Shown here piece by piece: positions 1-8,723 of a stretch of DNA of 64,000 bases (position 1 is its first letter; each line of letters begins with the position of its first letter). The stretch is from an uncultured Collinsella sp. GTDB lineage: Bacteria; Actinomycetota; Coriobacteriia; Coriobacteriales; Coriobacteriaceae. The stretch is taken from positions 1-64,000 of the forward strand of contig URPK01000007.1 in NCBI GenBank assembly GCA_900549715.1, read 5' to 3'. The notes under the pieces were generated by a model. The model made no database searches, had not been told where the DNA came from, and saw nothing but the letters and a program-made list of their open reading frames with translations. Both the position numbers and the translations under genes were made by a program.

Positions 1-76
1 GAAAGCACTTAATGTGCTTTCCGTCTTGCGCAGGACTGTAGAGCAGCAAACTTAAACAGCGGGCCGCCCGGACCGG
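1..76. repeat. Dispersed structured repeat element, copy 1 (cut by window start)
   Basis: Bases 1-46 match, almost base for base, the core of the element at 17209-17357: a short hairpin (GAAAGCAC/GTGCTTTC around TTAAT) followed by CCGTCTTGCGCAGGACTG and TAGAGCAG. What follows (about 47-76, GC-rich) should be one outer arm. The partner arm would lie before the window. A third copy, inverted, is at 58892-59009. Confidence 0.75.
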
Positions 77-142
77 GAATCCGCCAGCGCGCACAGGAGG
101 GGATTCCTTTTGTGTAGGCTTTGCGGAAATGTGCCAATTTTG

Positions 143-166
143 GGATACGCCCGGCGGCGTGGTCTG
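143..166 (+). promoter_or_regulatory. Shared ribosomal-operon upstream motif, copy 1
   Basis: A stretch starting GGATACGCCCG and continuing into GGCGTGG recurs upstream of rplC (17412) and rplB (19277). All three lie 100-210 bases before a ribosomal protein start. In the other two copies it ends in a -10-like TATAC; here it is followed directly by a separate promoter. The role is unknown. Confidence 0.5.
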
Positions 167-195
167 TTGACGGCACAGCTAACGCCACGTATCCT
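167..195 (+). promoter_or_regulatory. Promoter for rpsL operon
   Basis: TTGACG (167-172) and TATCCT (190-195) are separated by 17 bases, close to the sigma-70 consensus. They lie about 95 bases upstream of the rpsL start. Confidence 0.6.
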
Positions 196-288
196 ATCGA
201 ACTGCGTGTTTCGTAGGGGGATGCTGACCCCTCGATTCAAGCCGTTGCACTTTACAGAAAGCTGGAATCATTCGAGAAGGAGTACGCT

Positions 289-666
289 TTGCCTACTATT
301 AACCAGCTGGTTCGCCAGGGCCGTCGTTCCGTGCCCAAGAAGTCCAAGAACGCTGCTCTGCAGCACAACTCCCAGAAGCGCGGCGTGTGCACCCGCGTCT
401 TCACCACGAGCCCCAAGAAGCCGAACTCGGCTCTTCGTAAGGTTGCCCGTGTTCGCCTTGTCAACGGCATCGAAGTTACTGCTTACATCCCGGGTGAGGG
501 CCACAACCTGCAGGAGCACTCCATCGTGCTCGTCCGCGGCGGTCGTGTCCGTGACCTCCCTGGTGTCCGTTATCACGTCATCCGTGGCGCCTACGACGCT
601 GCTCCGGTCCAGAACCGTATGCAGGCCCGTTCCAAGTACGGTGCTAAGCGCCCCAAGGCCAAATAA
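289..666 (+). CDS. rpsL: 30S ribosomal protein S12
   Basis: S12 sits in the decoding centre of the small ribosomal subunit and sets translational accuracy. The 125-residue protein has the family signatures [11 protein letters not shown] and [10 protein letters not shown]. The start is TTG, preceded by GAGAAGGAG, and gives the conserved [10 protein letters not shown]-terminus. The conserved lysine 43 is present, but residue 88, lysine in the E. coli and mycobacterial proteins (RVKDLPGVRY), is arginine here ([10 protein letters not shown]). Lysine-to-arginine change at this site is a known streptomycin-resistance substitution in Mycobacterium. It is first in the rpsL-rpsG-fusA-rpsJ operon. Confidence 0.98.
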   Translation: MPTINQLVRQGRRSVPKKSKNAALQHNSQKRGVCTRVFTTSPKKPNSALRKVARVRLVNGIEVTAYIPGEGHNLQEHSIVLVRGGRVRDLPGVRYHVIRGAYDAAPVQNRMQARSKYGAKRPKAK

Positions 667-740
667 GCCAGATAACGTTTTGATACTTTCGCCGTGTGCC
701 GTCTTGAGCGCCGCACGGTAGACACTTAAGGAGATTTCAC

Positions 741-1214
741 ATGCCGCGTCGTGCAGCAGCTAATCGTCGTGAGGTTCAGCCTGACGCCGTTTACAACAAC
801 CGCCTGGTGACTCAGCTCATCAACAAGGTCCTTCTTGACGGCAAGAAGGCCACCGCTGAGCGCATCGTTTACACCGCTTTCGAGATCGTTGCCGAGAAGT
901 CCGAGGGTGGCGACGCTCTCGCTACCTTCAAGAAGGCTATGGACAACGTCAAGCCCACGCTCGAGGTTAAGCCCAAGCGTGTCGGCGGCGCTACCTATCA
1001 GGTCCCGATGGAGGTCAACTCCCGTCGTTCCACCGCTCTGGGTATCCGCTGGATCGTCAACTTCTCCCGCGCTCGCAAGGAGAAGACCATGGCCGAGCGT
1101 CTCGCCAACGAGATCCTCGACGCCTCCAACGGCCTGGGCGCTTCCGTCAAGAAGCGTGAGGACGTCTTCAAGATGGCCGAGGCCAACCGCGCGTTCTCTC
1201 ACTATCGTTGGTAA
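741..1214 (+). CDS. rpsG: 30S ribosomal protein S7
   Basis: S7 nucleates assembly of the 16S 3' domain and lines the E/P sites. The 157-residue product starts [15 protein letters not shown] and carries the family segments [10 protein letters not shown] and ending FSHYRW. The ATG is preceded by AAGGAG at 728-733. It follows rpsL by 74 bases and precedes fusA by 19, the standard order of the str operon. Confidence 0.98.
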   Translation: MPRRAAANRREVQPDAVYNNRLVTQLINKVLLDGKKATAERIVYTAFEIVAEKSEGGDALATFKKAMDNVKPTLEVKPKRVGGATYQVPMEVNSRRSTALGIRWIVNFSRARKEKTMAERLANEILDASNGLGASVKKREDVFKMAEANRAFSHYRW

Positions 1215-1233
1215 GTTAAGGTAAGGAACTAAC

Positions 1234-3333
1234 ATGGCTAAGCCTAAGTACAAGCTTTCCGATACCCGTAACATCGGCATCATGGCCCACATCGATGCCG
1301 GTAAGACCACCACGACCGAGCGTATTCTTTACTACACCGGTAAGACCCACAAGATCGGTGAGGTCCATGAGGGCGCTGCCACCATGGACTGGATGGTTCA
1401 GGAGCAGGAGCGCGGCGTAACCATTACCTCCGCTGCTACCACCTGCTTCTGGAACAAGGACGGCAAGGACTACCGCATCCAGATCATCGACACCCCGGGC
1501 CACGTTGACTTCACCGCCGAGGTCGAGCGCTGCCTGCGCGTCCTCGATGGCGCTGTCGCCGTCTTCGACGCCGTTGCCGGCGTTCAGCCCCAGTCTGAGA
1601 CCGTTTGGCGTCAGGCTTCTACCTTCAACGTTCCCCGCATCGCCTTCATCAACAAGTATGACCGCGTGGGCGCTGACTTCTTCAACGCTATCGAGACCAT
1701 GAAGGATCGTCTCGACGCTAACGCCGTGGCCGCTCAGGTCCCGATGGGCGCCGAGGACAACTTCTGGGGCGTCATCGACCTGGTCACCATGACTGCATGG
1801 GACTTCAAGGCCGACGAGAAGGGCATGACCTACCCCGAGCCGATGGACGAGATCCCGGCTGAGTTCGCCGACATCGCTGCCACCAAGCGCGAGGAGCTCC
1901 TCGACGCTGCTGCCAGCTTTGACGACGAGCTCATGGAGAAGATCCTCATGGAGGAGGACTTCACCGTCGAGGAGCTCAAGGCTGCTCTGCGTAAGGGCGT
2001 TCTGGCCAACGAGCTCAACCTCGTCTTCGTGGGCTCCGCCTACAAGAACAAGGGCGTCCAGGAGCTGCTCGACGCTGTCGTCGACTACCTGCCCAGCCCG
2101 CTCGACGTTGAGGCCGTCACCGGTACCGATCCGGACACCGGCGAGGAGATCCAGCGTCATCCTTCCTTCGACGAGCCCTTCTCCGGCCTGGTCTTCAAGA
2201 TCATGACCGACCCGTTCGTCGGTAAGCTCACCTACGTCCGCGTTTACTCCGGCCGCGCCGAGTCCGGCTCCTACGTTGTCAACGCTTCCAACGGTCAGCG
2301 CGAGCGCCTCGGCCGCATCCTCGAGATGAACGCCGCCGAGCGTATCGACCGTGACGACGCTGCCGCCGGCGACATCGTCGCTTGCGTCGGATTCAAGAAC
2401 TCCACCACCGGTGACACCCTGTGCGCCGAGGGCAAGGAGATCGTCCTCGAGAAGATCGAGTTCGCTAAGCCCGTTATTGACGTTGCCATCGAGCCCAAGA
2501 CCAAGGCCGAGCAGGACAAGATGTCCCTGGCTCTGACCAAGCTCGCCGAGGAGGACCCGACCTTCCAGGTGTCCACCAACCACGAGACCGGCCAGACCAT
2601 TATCGCCGGCATGGGCGAGCTGCACCTCGAGATCATCGTCGACCGTCTGCTCCGCGAGTTCAAGGTTGACGCTAACGTTGGTAAGCCCCAGGTTGCCTAC
2701 CGCGAGACCGCTGGTCACGACGTCGAGAAGGCTGAGGGCAAGTTCGTCCGTCAGTCCGGTGGTCGCGGTCAGTATGGCCACGCCGTCATCAAGCTCGAGA
2801 AGATGGAGGAGGGCTTCGGCTACGAGTTCGTCAACGCTATCGTCGGCGGCGTCGTGCCCAAGGAGTACATCCCGTCCATCGACAAGGGCATCCAGGAGGC
2901 CCTGAACACCGGTGTTATCGCCGGCTTCCCGGTCCTCGACGTTAAGGTCACCCTTTTCGACGGTTCTTACCACGAGGTCGACTCCTCCGAGGCCGCCTTC
3001 AAGATCGCCGGTTCCATGGCTATCAAGGACGCCCTCAAGAAGTCCGATCCGCAGCTGCTCGAGCCGATTATGGCTGTCGAGGTCGAGACCCCCGAGCAGT
3101 ACATGGGCGACGTTATGGGCAACCTCTCCGGTCGCCGCGGCAAGATCGAGGGCATGGAGGATCGCAAGAACAGCAAGCTCATCCGTGCCAAGGTGCCGCT
3201 GGGCGAGATGTTCGGTTACGCTACCGACCTTCGCTCCCAGACCCAGGGCCGTGCATCCTACACGATGCAGTTCGACTCTTATGAGCCCGCGCCCAAGTCC
3301 ATCGTGGACGAGGTCATGAGCAAGAACGCCTAA
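1234..3333 (+). CDS. fusA: Elongation factor G
   Basis: EF-G is the GTPase that drives ribosomal translocation. The 699-residue protein has G1 [13 protein letters not shown] near residue 18, switch [14 protein letters not shown]3 DTPGHVDF and G4 NKYDR, then the domain II-V architecture of bacterial EF-G. It begins 19 bases after rpsG. The usual tuf gene does not follow; the next gene is rpsJ. Confidence 0.98.
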   Translation: MAKPKYKLSDTRNIGIMAHIDAGKTTTTERILYYTGKTHKIGEVHEGAATMDWMVQEQERGVTITSAATTCFWNKDGKDYRIQIIDTPGHVDFTAEVERCLRVLDGAVAVFDAVAGVQPQSETVWRQASTFNVPRIAFINKYDRVGADFFNAIETMKDRLDANAVAAQVPMGAEDNFWGVIDLVTMTAWDFKADEKGMTYPEPMDEIPAEFADIAATKREELLDAAASFDDELMEKILMEEDFTVEELKAALRKGVLANELNLVFVGSAYKNKGVQELLDAVVDYLPSPLDVEAVTGTDPDTGEEIQRHPSFDEPFSGLVFKIMTDPFVGKLTYVRVYSGRAESGSYVVNASNGQRERLGRILEMNAAERIDRDDAAAGDIVACVGFKNSTTGDTLCAEGKEIVLEKIEFAKPVIDVAIEPKTKAEQDKMSLALTKLAEEDPTFQVSTNHETGQTIIAGMGELHLEIIVDRLLREFKVDANVGKPQVAYRETAGHDVEKAEGKFVRQSGGRGQYGHAVIKLEKMEEGFGYEFVNAIVGGVVPKEYIPSIDKGIQEALNTGVIAGFPVLDVKVTLFDGSYHEVDSSEAAFKIAGSMAIKDALKKSDPQLLEPIMAVEVETPEQYMGDVMGNLSGRRGKIEGMEDRKNSKLIRAKVPLGEMFGYATDLRSQTQGRASYTMQFDSYEPAPKSIVDEVMSKNA

Positions 3334-3358
3334 GTTCGAGCTCCCTGTTACGTAATCC

Positions 3359-3384
3359 TGCGAGAACATCTCTCGCACTCTTTG
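3359..3384 (+). terminator. Attenuator-like hairpin between fusA and rpsJ
   Basis: A perfect 7-bp stem (TGCGAGA/TCTCGCA, 5-base loop) is followed by CTCTTT, just before the rpsJ ribosome binding site. It may be a weak terminator or processing site that tunes rpsJ relative to fusA. Confidence 0.4.
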
Positions 3385-3394
3385 GAGGTTTAAG

Positions 3395-3703
3395 TTGGCT
3401 ACCCAGAAGATCCGCATTCGCCTCAAGGGCTATGATCACGAGGTCGTCGATCAGTCCGCGAAGCTCATCGTCGAGACCGCTCAGAAGACCGGCGCTCGCG
3501 TTTCCGGTCCTGTCCCCCTGCCCACCGAGCGCAACCTGTACACGGTTATCCGCTCGCCGCACGTGAACAAGGACTCCCGTGAGCAGTTCGAGATGCGCAC
3601 CCACAAGCGCCTCATCGACATCCTCGACCCCACCTCGGGCACCGTTGATTCGCTTATGCGTCTCGACCTCCCCGCTGGCGTCGACATCGACATCAAGCTC
3701 TAA
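3395..3703 (+). CDS. rpsJ: 30S ribosomal protein S10
   Basis: S10 (also NusE) is part of the 30S head and of antitermination complexes. The 102-residue product has the family core [16 protein letters not shown] and ends in the usual DIKL. The start is TTG, 7 bases after GGAGG. In most bacteria rpsJ opens the S10 operon directly in front of rplC. Here it closes the str operon and rplC is about 14 kb away, behind the fatty-acid cluster. Confidence 0.97.
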   Translation: MATQKIRIRLKGYDHEVVDQSAKLIVETAQKTGARVSGPVPLPTERNLYTVIRSPHVNKDSREQFEMRTHKRLIDILDPTSGTVDSLMRLDLPAGVDIDIKL

Positions 3704-3722
3704 GCGATATCGCTCATAGCTT

Positions 3723-3765
3723 AAAGGGCCCCGCTGCCGTTACGGTAGCGGGGCCCTTTTGTTTT
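3723..3765 (+). terminator. Intrinsic terminator after rpsJ
   Basis: A long GC-rich stem (AAAGGGCCCCGCTGCCGT paired with its complement ending GGGGCCC) runs into TTTTGTTTT. It ends the str-type operon. It is symmetric enough also to stop birA transcripts coming from the right. Confidence 0.9.
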
Positions 3766-3819
3766 GCATGATGGGTTTGGATCGCCGGGTAAGGCTGCCG
3801 AGCGGCTGGCTGTGGCGAC

Positions 3820-4596
3820 CTACTCACTCAAGGGGCGCAATGACGCTTCCTCAAAATGGAAGGATCGCAAGCCGTCTTCTGTTTCGATGCACGCACGACC
3901 AAAGCCATCGACCGTTTTAAAGATGCCTCGCGCCAGCTCGTCACCGGCAGGGGAGCGGGCGATAACGTGCTTTCCAATCCAATTGAGGTGAGCGACATAT
4001 TCGCCGTGGACGGGCGCGAGCGGTCCGGTGTTTTCTTCCATGGCGTTGAGGCGTTCTGCCCAGGCATCTATAGCGTCTATAACTGCGTGATAGACCTCAT
4101 CGAGGAGCATGTCGACAGCTGGAACGTTCTCGTTAAGGTCCGAGAGACCGATTGCCGGCAGGCCGCCATCGGGCACCTCTTGGGGCGCATAGTTCACATT
4201 GACACCAATGCCACAGACGGCGAAAGGTTTGCCTTCGTTATCGCGTGCGGCCTCGACCAGAATGCCGCCGAGTTTGCGTCCACGCGCGACCAGGTCGTTG
4301 GGCCATTTGAGGCCAATCTCGTTTGCAAGACCCTGTTTTTCGAGCGCCTCGAGCACCGCTAGGCCGCTGACGGCAGCAAGACCAGAGTACTTCGCAGGAT
4401 TAACGCATGGACGCAGGACAATCGAAAGCAATAGGTTGCCGGCGGTTGAATCCCACTTGTGGCCGCGCCGGCCGCGTCCTGCTGTCTGAGCCCGGGCGGC
4501 AAGTCCTGTGCCGTGCGGCGCTCCCTGTTTTCCTGCTTCGAGCAGGTCATCGTTGGTCGATCCGGTTACGTCGACTATCGTTAATTTGGCATCCAT
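3820..4596 (-). CDS. birA: Biotin--[acetyl-CoA-carboxylase] ligase, catalytic-only type
   Basis: This enzyme attaches biotin to the AccB lysine using biotinyl-AMP. The 258-residue protein has STND near the start, the nucleotide/biotin motif TAGRGRRGHKW, LKWPNDL and KLGGILVE. The ATG at 4596 is preceded by AAGGAGGT (4607-4614). No N-terminal winged-helix domain is present, so it should be a monofunctional (group I) ligase and not the biotin repressor. It is divergent from the fab/acc operon that encodes its substrate, AccB. Confidence 0.93.
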   Translation of the reverse strand: MDAKLTIVDVTGSTNDDLLEAGKQGAPHGTGLAARAQTAGRGRRGHKWDSTAGNLLLSIVLRPCVNPAKYSGLAAVSGLAVLEALEKQGLANEIGLKWPNDLVARGRKLGGILVEAARDNEGKPFAVCGIGVNVNYAPQEVPDGGLPAIGLSDLNENVPAVDMLLDEVYHAVIDAIDAWAERLNAMEENTGPLAPVHGEYVAHLNWIGKHVIARSPAGDELARGIFKTVDGFGRACIETEDGLRSFHFEEASLRPLSE

Positions 4597-4688
4597 AACG
4601 GCTGCTACCTCCTTAATGAATAAGTGAATAACGCAATGGTGTCGAGAGAGACACAATGTGAAGCCTTTGTCGCATTTGGACAATTTAA

Positions 4689-4752
4689 TGTTAACACGTT
4701 AACAACGACTGAAATGCGCTATCCTCTCTTGGTCGATGTAAACACGTCAACA
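4689..4752 (+). promoter_or_regulatory. Paired operator-like palindromes in fabH promoter region
   Basis: TGTTAACACGTTAACA (4689-4704) is a perfect 7-bp inverted repeat with a 2-base centre. TGTAAACACGTCAACA (4737-4752) is a degenerate second copy, 48 bases further on. A -10-like TATCCT lies between them (4720-4725). The layout fits a fatty-acid repressor (FabT- or FapR-like role) covering the promoter; the regulator is not in this window. Confidence 0.6.
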
Positions 4753-4770
4753 ACTCAAAGGAGGTTAGTG

Positions 4771-5730
4771 ATGGGTTTCACGATTCTTGGAACAGGCTCG
4801 GCGCTTCCTAAGCGCAGTGTTTCCAATGACGAGCTGTCCGAGTTCCTCGATACCTCGGATGAGTGGATTTTTACCCGCACAGGTATTAAGAGTCGCCACG
4901 TCTGCACCACAGAGTCACTTGACGACCTTGCCGTAGCGGCGAGCGAGCGGGCACTTCAGGTGTCCGGAATCGACGCGAGCCAGTTGGATCTGATCGTCTG
5001 CTCGACGACGACGGGTGACCACCTTGTTCCCGCCGAGGCGTGTGCCGTTGCTGAGCGACTGGGCGCGACGTGCCCTGCCTTCGATGTCTCGGCTGCCTGC
5101 GCCGGCTTCGTATTTGCGCTCGATGTTGCCGAGGGCTATATCGCCCGAGGACGAGCCAAGCATGTGCTTGTCGTTGCCGCCGAGCAGATGACGCGCGCGC
5201 TCGACTGGACCGACCGCGCCACCTGTGTGCTCTTTGGCGATGGGGCAGGCGCCGCGGTGATTGAGGCTGGGGGAGACAGCCCCCTTGCCGTTGAGCTTTC
5301 GACGGCGCCCGACGTCGAGACGTTGTGCGTTCCCGGTCTGGTCGGCACCTCGCCGTTTAAGGCCTCCGCAGATAGCGAGAGCGTGCTGTCCATGAATGGC
5401 CGCCGCGTGTTCAAGTTCGGCGTCAACGCCATCTGCGACACGGTCCATAAGCTTGCGGGCGATGCGGGCATTTCGGTCGAAGATATCGATCATTTTGTAT
5501 TCCATCAGGCTAACGAACGAATCCTGAGCCGGGCGGTCAAGCGCCTCGGCGTGCCAGACGAGCGCGTGATTCGAACGCTGCGCGAGACCGGCAACATTTC
5601 GAGCGCCTGCATTCCCTTTGCGCTTGACCGGCTGGCACGTACCGACGCACTGAATGCGGGCGACACCATCGCCCTCGTTGGATTTGGCGCCGGCCTGGAT
5701 ATAGGTGGCTATCTGCTTCGTTGGAAGTAG
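4771..5730 (+). CDS. fabH: 3-oxoacyl-ACP synthase III
   Basis: KAS III starts fatty-acid synthesis by condensing acyl-CoA with malonyl-ACP. The 319-residue protein has the catalytic Cys in SAACAGF, the His in VFHQANERI and the Asn in ETGNISSAC. The ATG at 4771 follows AAAGGAGG, and the first residues MGFTILGTGSALPKR fit the family. It opens the operon behind two palindromes that probably bind a lipid regulator. Confidence 0.97.
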   Translation: MGFTILGTGSALPKRSVSNDELSEFLDTSDEWIFTRTGIKSRHVCTTESLDDLAVAASERALQVSGIDASQLDLIVCSTTTGDHLVPAEACAVAERLGATCPAFDVSAACAGFVFALDVAEGYIARGRAKHVLVVAAEQMTRALDWTDRATCVLFGDGAGAAVIEAGGDSPLAVELSTAPDVETLCVPGLVGTSPFKASADSESVLSMNGRRVFKFGVNAICDTVHKLAGDAGISVEDIDHFVFHQANERILSRAVKRLGVPDERVIRTLRETGNISSACIPFALDRLARTDALNAGDTIALVGFGAGLDIGGYLLRWK

Positions 5731-5782
5731 TCGCACATAGGAAATAAAAACGCCCCTAGGGCACAAACAAAGGAGAACTACC

Positions 5783-6019
5783 ATGGCAGATCAGAAGACC
5801 TTCGAGCGCGTTTGCGACGTTATCCGCGAGACCGCCGGCCTTGACGACGTCGAGATGAAGCCCGAGTCCACGCTCGAGGAGATCGGCCTCGACAGTCTGG
5901 GTACCGTCGAGATCCTCGTGGCCGTCGAGGACGAGTTCGATATTCAGCTCGATACCGAGGAGAACCCTAAGACGGTCGGCGAGTTCGTCGATACGGTTGA
6001 GGCGGCATTGGAGAAGTAG
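5783..6019 (+). CDS. acpP: Acyl carrier protein
   Basis: ACP carries growing acyl chains on a 4'-phosphopantetheine arm. The 78-residue acidic protein has the attachment motif GLDSLGTVE, with the modified serine near residue 38. It has a strong AAGGAG ribosome binding site and sits between fabH and fabK. Confidence 0.97.
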   Translation: MADQKTFERVCDVIRETAGLDDVEMKPESTLEEIGLDSLGTVEILVAVEDEFDIQLDTEENPKTVGEFVDTVEAALEK

Positions 6020-6021
6020 AG

Positions 6022-6966
6022 ATGCTCAAGACTCCTCTCTGCGAGCTGCTCGGCATCGAAAAGCCCGTGTTCCAGGGCGGCATGGCCTGGATTGCCGATG
6101 CCTCGCTGGCATCTGCCGTGTCCGAGGCAGGCGGCTTAGGGATTATCGCGGCCATGAATGCCGACGCAAACTGGTTGCGCGATCAGATTCACGAGCTGCG
6201 CACCAAGACGGATAAGCCCTTTGGCGTCAACGTCATGCTCATGAGCCCATTTGCCGACGAGGTCGCGCAGGTCGTGATTGACGAGCGAGTGCCGGTCGTC
6301 GTGACGGGCGCCGGCAATCCCGCCAAGTACATGAAGGCGTGGAACGAGGCGGGCATCAAGGTCATCCCGGTCGTTGCCTCGGTGGCGCTGGCGCGCCTCG
6401 TGGCGCGTCGTGGAGCCACGGCGGTTGTTGCCGAGGGCACCGAATCGGGCGGCCATATTGGCGAGACCTCGACGATGGCACTGGTGCCGCAGGTCGTCGA
6501 TGCGGTCGACATTCCCGTCGTGGCTGCCGGCGGTATTGCCGACGGCCGCGGCGTGGCGGCCGCCTTTATGCTGGGCGCCGCCGGCGTGCAGGTGGGTACG
6601 CGCTTTCTGGTCGCAGACGAGTGCACCGTATCGGAGCAGTACAAGGAGATGGTCTTGAAGGCCAACGACACCTCGACGCGTGCGACCGGCCGCTCGACGG
6701 GACACCCGGTGCGTGCCCTCAAGAGCCCCTTTACCAACGCGTATGCCAAGAGCGAGGCGGCGGGCGCAAGCTCCGAGGAGCTCGGGGCCATGGGCACGGG
6801 CGCCCTTCGCAAGGCCGCCAAGGACGGCAATTACGAAGAGGGTTCGTATTTGTGTGGACAGATTGCCGGCATGGTTAGCGAGCGCCAGAGCGCACGAGAA
6901 ATCGTTGACGATCTGGTCGATGGTGCCGAGCGCGTCCTGAAGGGTGCGTGCGCATGGGTAGCGTAG
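6022..6966 (+). CDS. fabK: Enoyl-ACP reductase II (FMN-dependent)
   Basis: FabK performs the last reduction of each elongation cycle; FabK-type enzymes are generally insensitive to triclosan. The 314-residue TIM-barrel protein of the nitronate monooxygenase/FabK superfamily starts ELLGIEKPVFQGGMAWIAD and has the flavin-phosphate segments GTESGGHIG and AAGGIADGRG. It begins 2 bases after the acpP stop and overlaps fabD. No fabI is visible in the cluster. Confidence 0.93.
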   Translation: MLKTPLCELLGIEKPVFQGGMAWIADASLASAVSEAGGLGIIAAMNADANWLRDQIHELRTKTDKPFGVNVMLMSPFADEVAQVVIDERVPVVVTGAGNPAKYMKAWNEAGIKVIPVVASVALARLVARRGATAVVAEGTESGGHIGETSTMALVPQVVDAVDIPVVAAGGIADGRGVAAAFMLGAAGVQVGTRFLVADECTVSEQYKEMVLKANDTSTRATGRSTGHPVRALKSPFTNAYAKSEAAGASSEELGAMGTGALRKAAKDGNYEEGSYLCGQIAGMVSERQSAREIVDDLVDGAERVLKGACAWVA

Positions 6967-7880
6967 CGTTTCTGTTTGCCGGCCAGGGTGCCCAACACCC
7001 CGCGATGGGCGTCGACCTCATCGAAGCATCGCCGGCGGCTGCTGAGGTGTTTGCAATCGCCGATGAGGTGCGCCCGGGGACCAGTGAGCAGTGCCGGAGC
7101 GCCTCCAAGGAGGAGCTGTCGCAGACCGTGAACACGCAGCCCTGCGTGTTCGTTCACGACCTGGCAGCGGCTACCGCTCTGCGTGAGCGCGACGTGGTGC
7201 CTGCCGTTTGTGCGGGATTCTCACTGGGCGAGGTCGCCGCGCTCACCTTTGCGGGGGCATTCGATACGCGAGCGGGCTTTGAGCTCGTGTGCGAGCGCGC
7301 GGCGCTGATGGCCGCGGCTGCCGAGCGCCATCCGGGCGGTATGCGCGCCGTCATCAAGCTCGATGCGGTGCAAGTCGAGGGCCTGGCAAAACAGGCCGGC
7401 GAGGACTGCTGGCCAGTCAACTACAACAGTCCGCAGCAGACGGTTGTGGCCGGAGCGCCCGAGGCGCTGCAGGAGCTCGACGTCCTAGTAAAAGAGGCCG
7501 GCGGCCGCGCTATGAAAGTCGCGGTGTCAGGTGCATTCCATAGCCCCTATATGGCCGAGGCGACTGAGGGGCTGGCGACGTATATCCAAGACGGCCACGC
7601 GCCGTCTTCGCTACTAATTCCGGTCATGTCAAACATGACGGCGGCGCCCTATCCGGCGGATCCGCGAGCAGCGTCGGATGTCTTGGCCAACCAGGTGAGC
7701 CATGCCGTTCGCTGGGTCGACACGCTGCATACTCTGCAGGATCAGGGCATCGACACGTTTATTGAGGTTGGCCCTGGCAAAACGCTGTCCGGCCTGGTCA
7801 AGCGTACGCTGAGCGACGTTTGCGTGTATTCGTGCGAAACAGCCGAGCAGGTCGCAGCTATTGCCGACGAGCTCGCATAG
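6954..7880 (+). CDS. fabD: Malonyl-CoA:ACP transacylase
   Basis: FabD loads malonyl groups onto ACP. The 308-residue protein has FAGQGAQ at the N-terminus, the active-site GFSLGEVAAL and the catalytic His in SGAFHSPYM. The ATG at 6954 overlaps the end of fabK by 13 bases and has a GAAGGG site upstream; a GTG at 6948 is the alternative. It is slightly diverged, with the C-terminal VGPGKTLSGLVKR intact. Confidence 0.95.
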   Translation: MGSVAFLFAGQGAQHPAMGVDLIEASPAAAEVFAIADEVRPGTSEQCRSASKEELSQTVNTQPCVFVHDLAAATALRERDVVPAVCAGFSLGEVAALTFAGAFDTRAGFELVCERAALMAAAAERHPGGMRAVIKLDAVQVEGLAKQAGEDCWPVNYNSPQQTVVAGAPEALQELDVLVKEAGGRAMKVAVSGAFHSPYMAEATEGLATYIQDGHAPSSLLIPVMSNMTAAPYPADPRAASDVLANQVSHAVRWVDTLHTLQDQGIDTFIEVGPGKTLSGLVKRTLSDVCVYSCETAEQVAAIADELA

Positions 7881-7910
7881 TCCACAGGGCTGTAACCCGA
7901 AAGGAATGAC

Positions 7911-8684
7911 ATGGGCAATTTGAACAACGGCACGCTCGAGCGCAACGACTTACGTCGCGTGGCACTGATCACGGGCGGTTCGCGAGGCATTGGCCGCGCC
8001 TGTGCAACCGGTTTGGCGGAGGACGGCTTTGATATCGCCGTCATCTATGCCGGTAGCGTCGATGTGGCGCGCGAGACATGCGAAGCCTGCGAGGCGGTTG
8101 GCGCCACGGCGCGCGCATATCAATGCGACGTGGCCGACCCCGCTGCCGTCAATGCCTGCATCGAGGTCGTGCTCAATGACTTTGGTTCGATTTGGGCGCT
8201 CGTCAACAACGCTGGCATCACGCGCGACGGCCTGCTCATGCGTATGGGCGACGATGCCTTCGACCGCGTGCTCGATGTCAATCTCAAGGGCACGTTCAAT
8301 ACGACGCGCGCGCTCACCAAGACCTTTATGCGCCAGCGCGGCGGTTGCGTCATCAACATGAGCTCGGTCGTGGGCCTGATGGGCAATGCCGGACAGGCCA
8401 ACTACGCTGCCTCCAAGGCGGGCGTGATCGGCTTGACCAAGGCGGTAGCGCGCGAGCTTGCGCCCCGCGGCGTACGAGTGAACGCAGTCGCCCCCGGGTT
8501 TGTCGAGACGGATATGACGGCAAAGCTCTCGGAGAAGGTGCGTGCGGCGTGCGAGGAGCAGATTCCCCTGAGGCGCGTGGCGCGCCCCGAGGAAGTGGCC
8601 GGCGTGGTGCGCTTTTTGGCGAGCGATGCGGCTGCTTACATTACGGGCGAAGTCATACGCGTCGACGGCGGAATGGCGATGTAG
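7911..8684 (+). CDS. fabG: 3-oxoacyl-ACP reductase
   Basis: This NADPH-dependent short-chain dehydrogenase reduces 3-ketoacyl-ACP. The 257-residue protein has the Rossmann motif TGGSRGIGRA, NNAG, and the Ser-Tyr-Lys triad in MSSVVGLMGNAGQANYAASK. GAAAGGAATG precedes the ATG. Confidence 0.96.
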   Translation: MGNLNNGTLERNDLRRVALITGGSRGIGRACATGLAEDGFDIAVIYAGSVDVARETCEACEAVGATARAYQCDVADPAAVNACIEVVLNDFGSIWALVNNAGITRDGLLMRMGDDAFDRVLDVNLKGTFNTTRALTKTFMRQRGGCVINMSSVVGLMGNAGQANYAASKAGVIGLTKAVARELAPRGVRVNAVAPGFVETDMTAKLSEKVRAACEEQIPLRRVARPEEVAGVVRFLASDAAAYITGEVIRVDGGMAM

Positions 8685-8723
8685 AAAGCAAGCCGGTTAA
8701 GCGGCTTGGATGAGGAGACCATG

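Noticed and set aside
1216..3426. 736-codon open frame on the minus strand across fusA
   Set aside because: A shadow caused by the strong codon bias of fusA. It has no ribosome binding site or domain and is low-complexity Val/Leu/Gly/Asp-rich.
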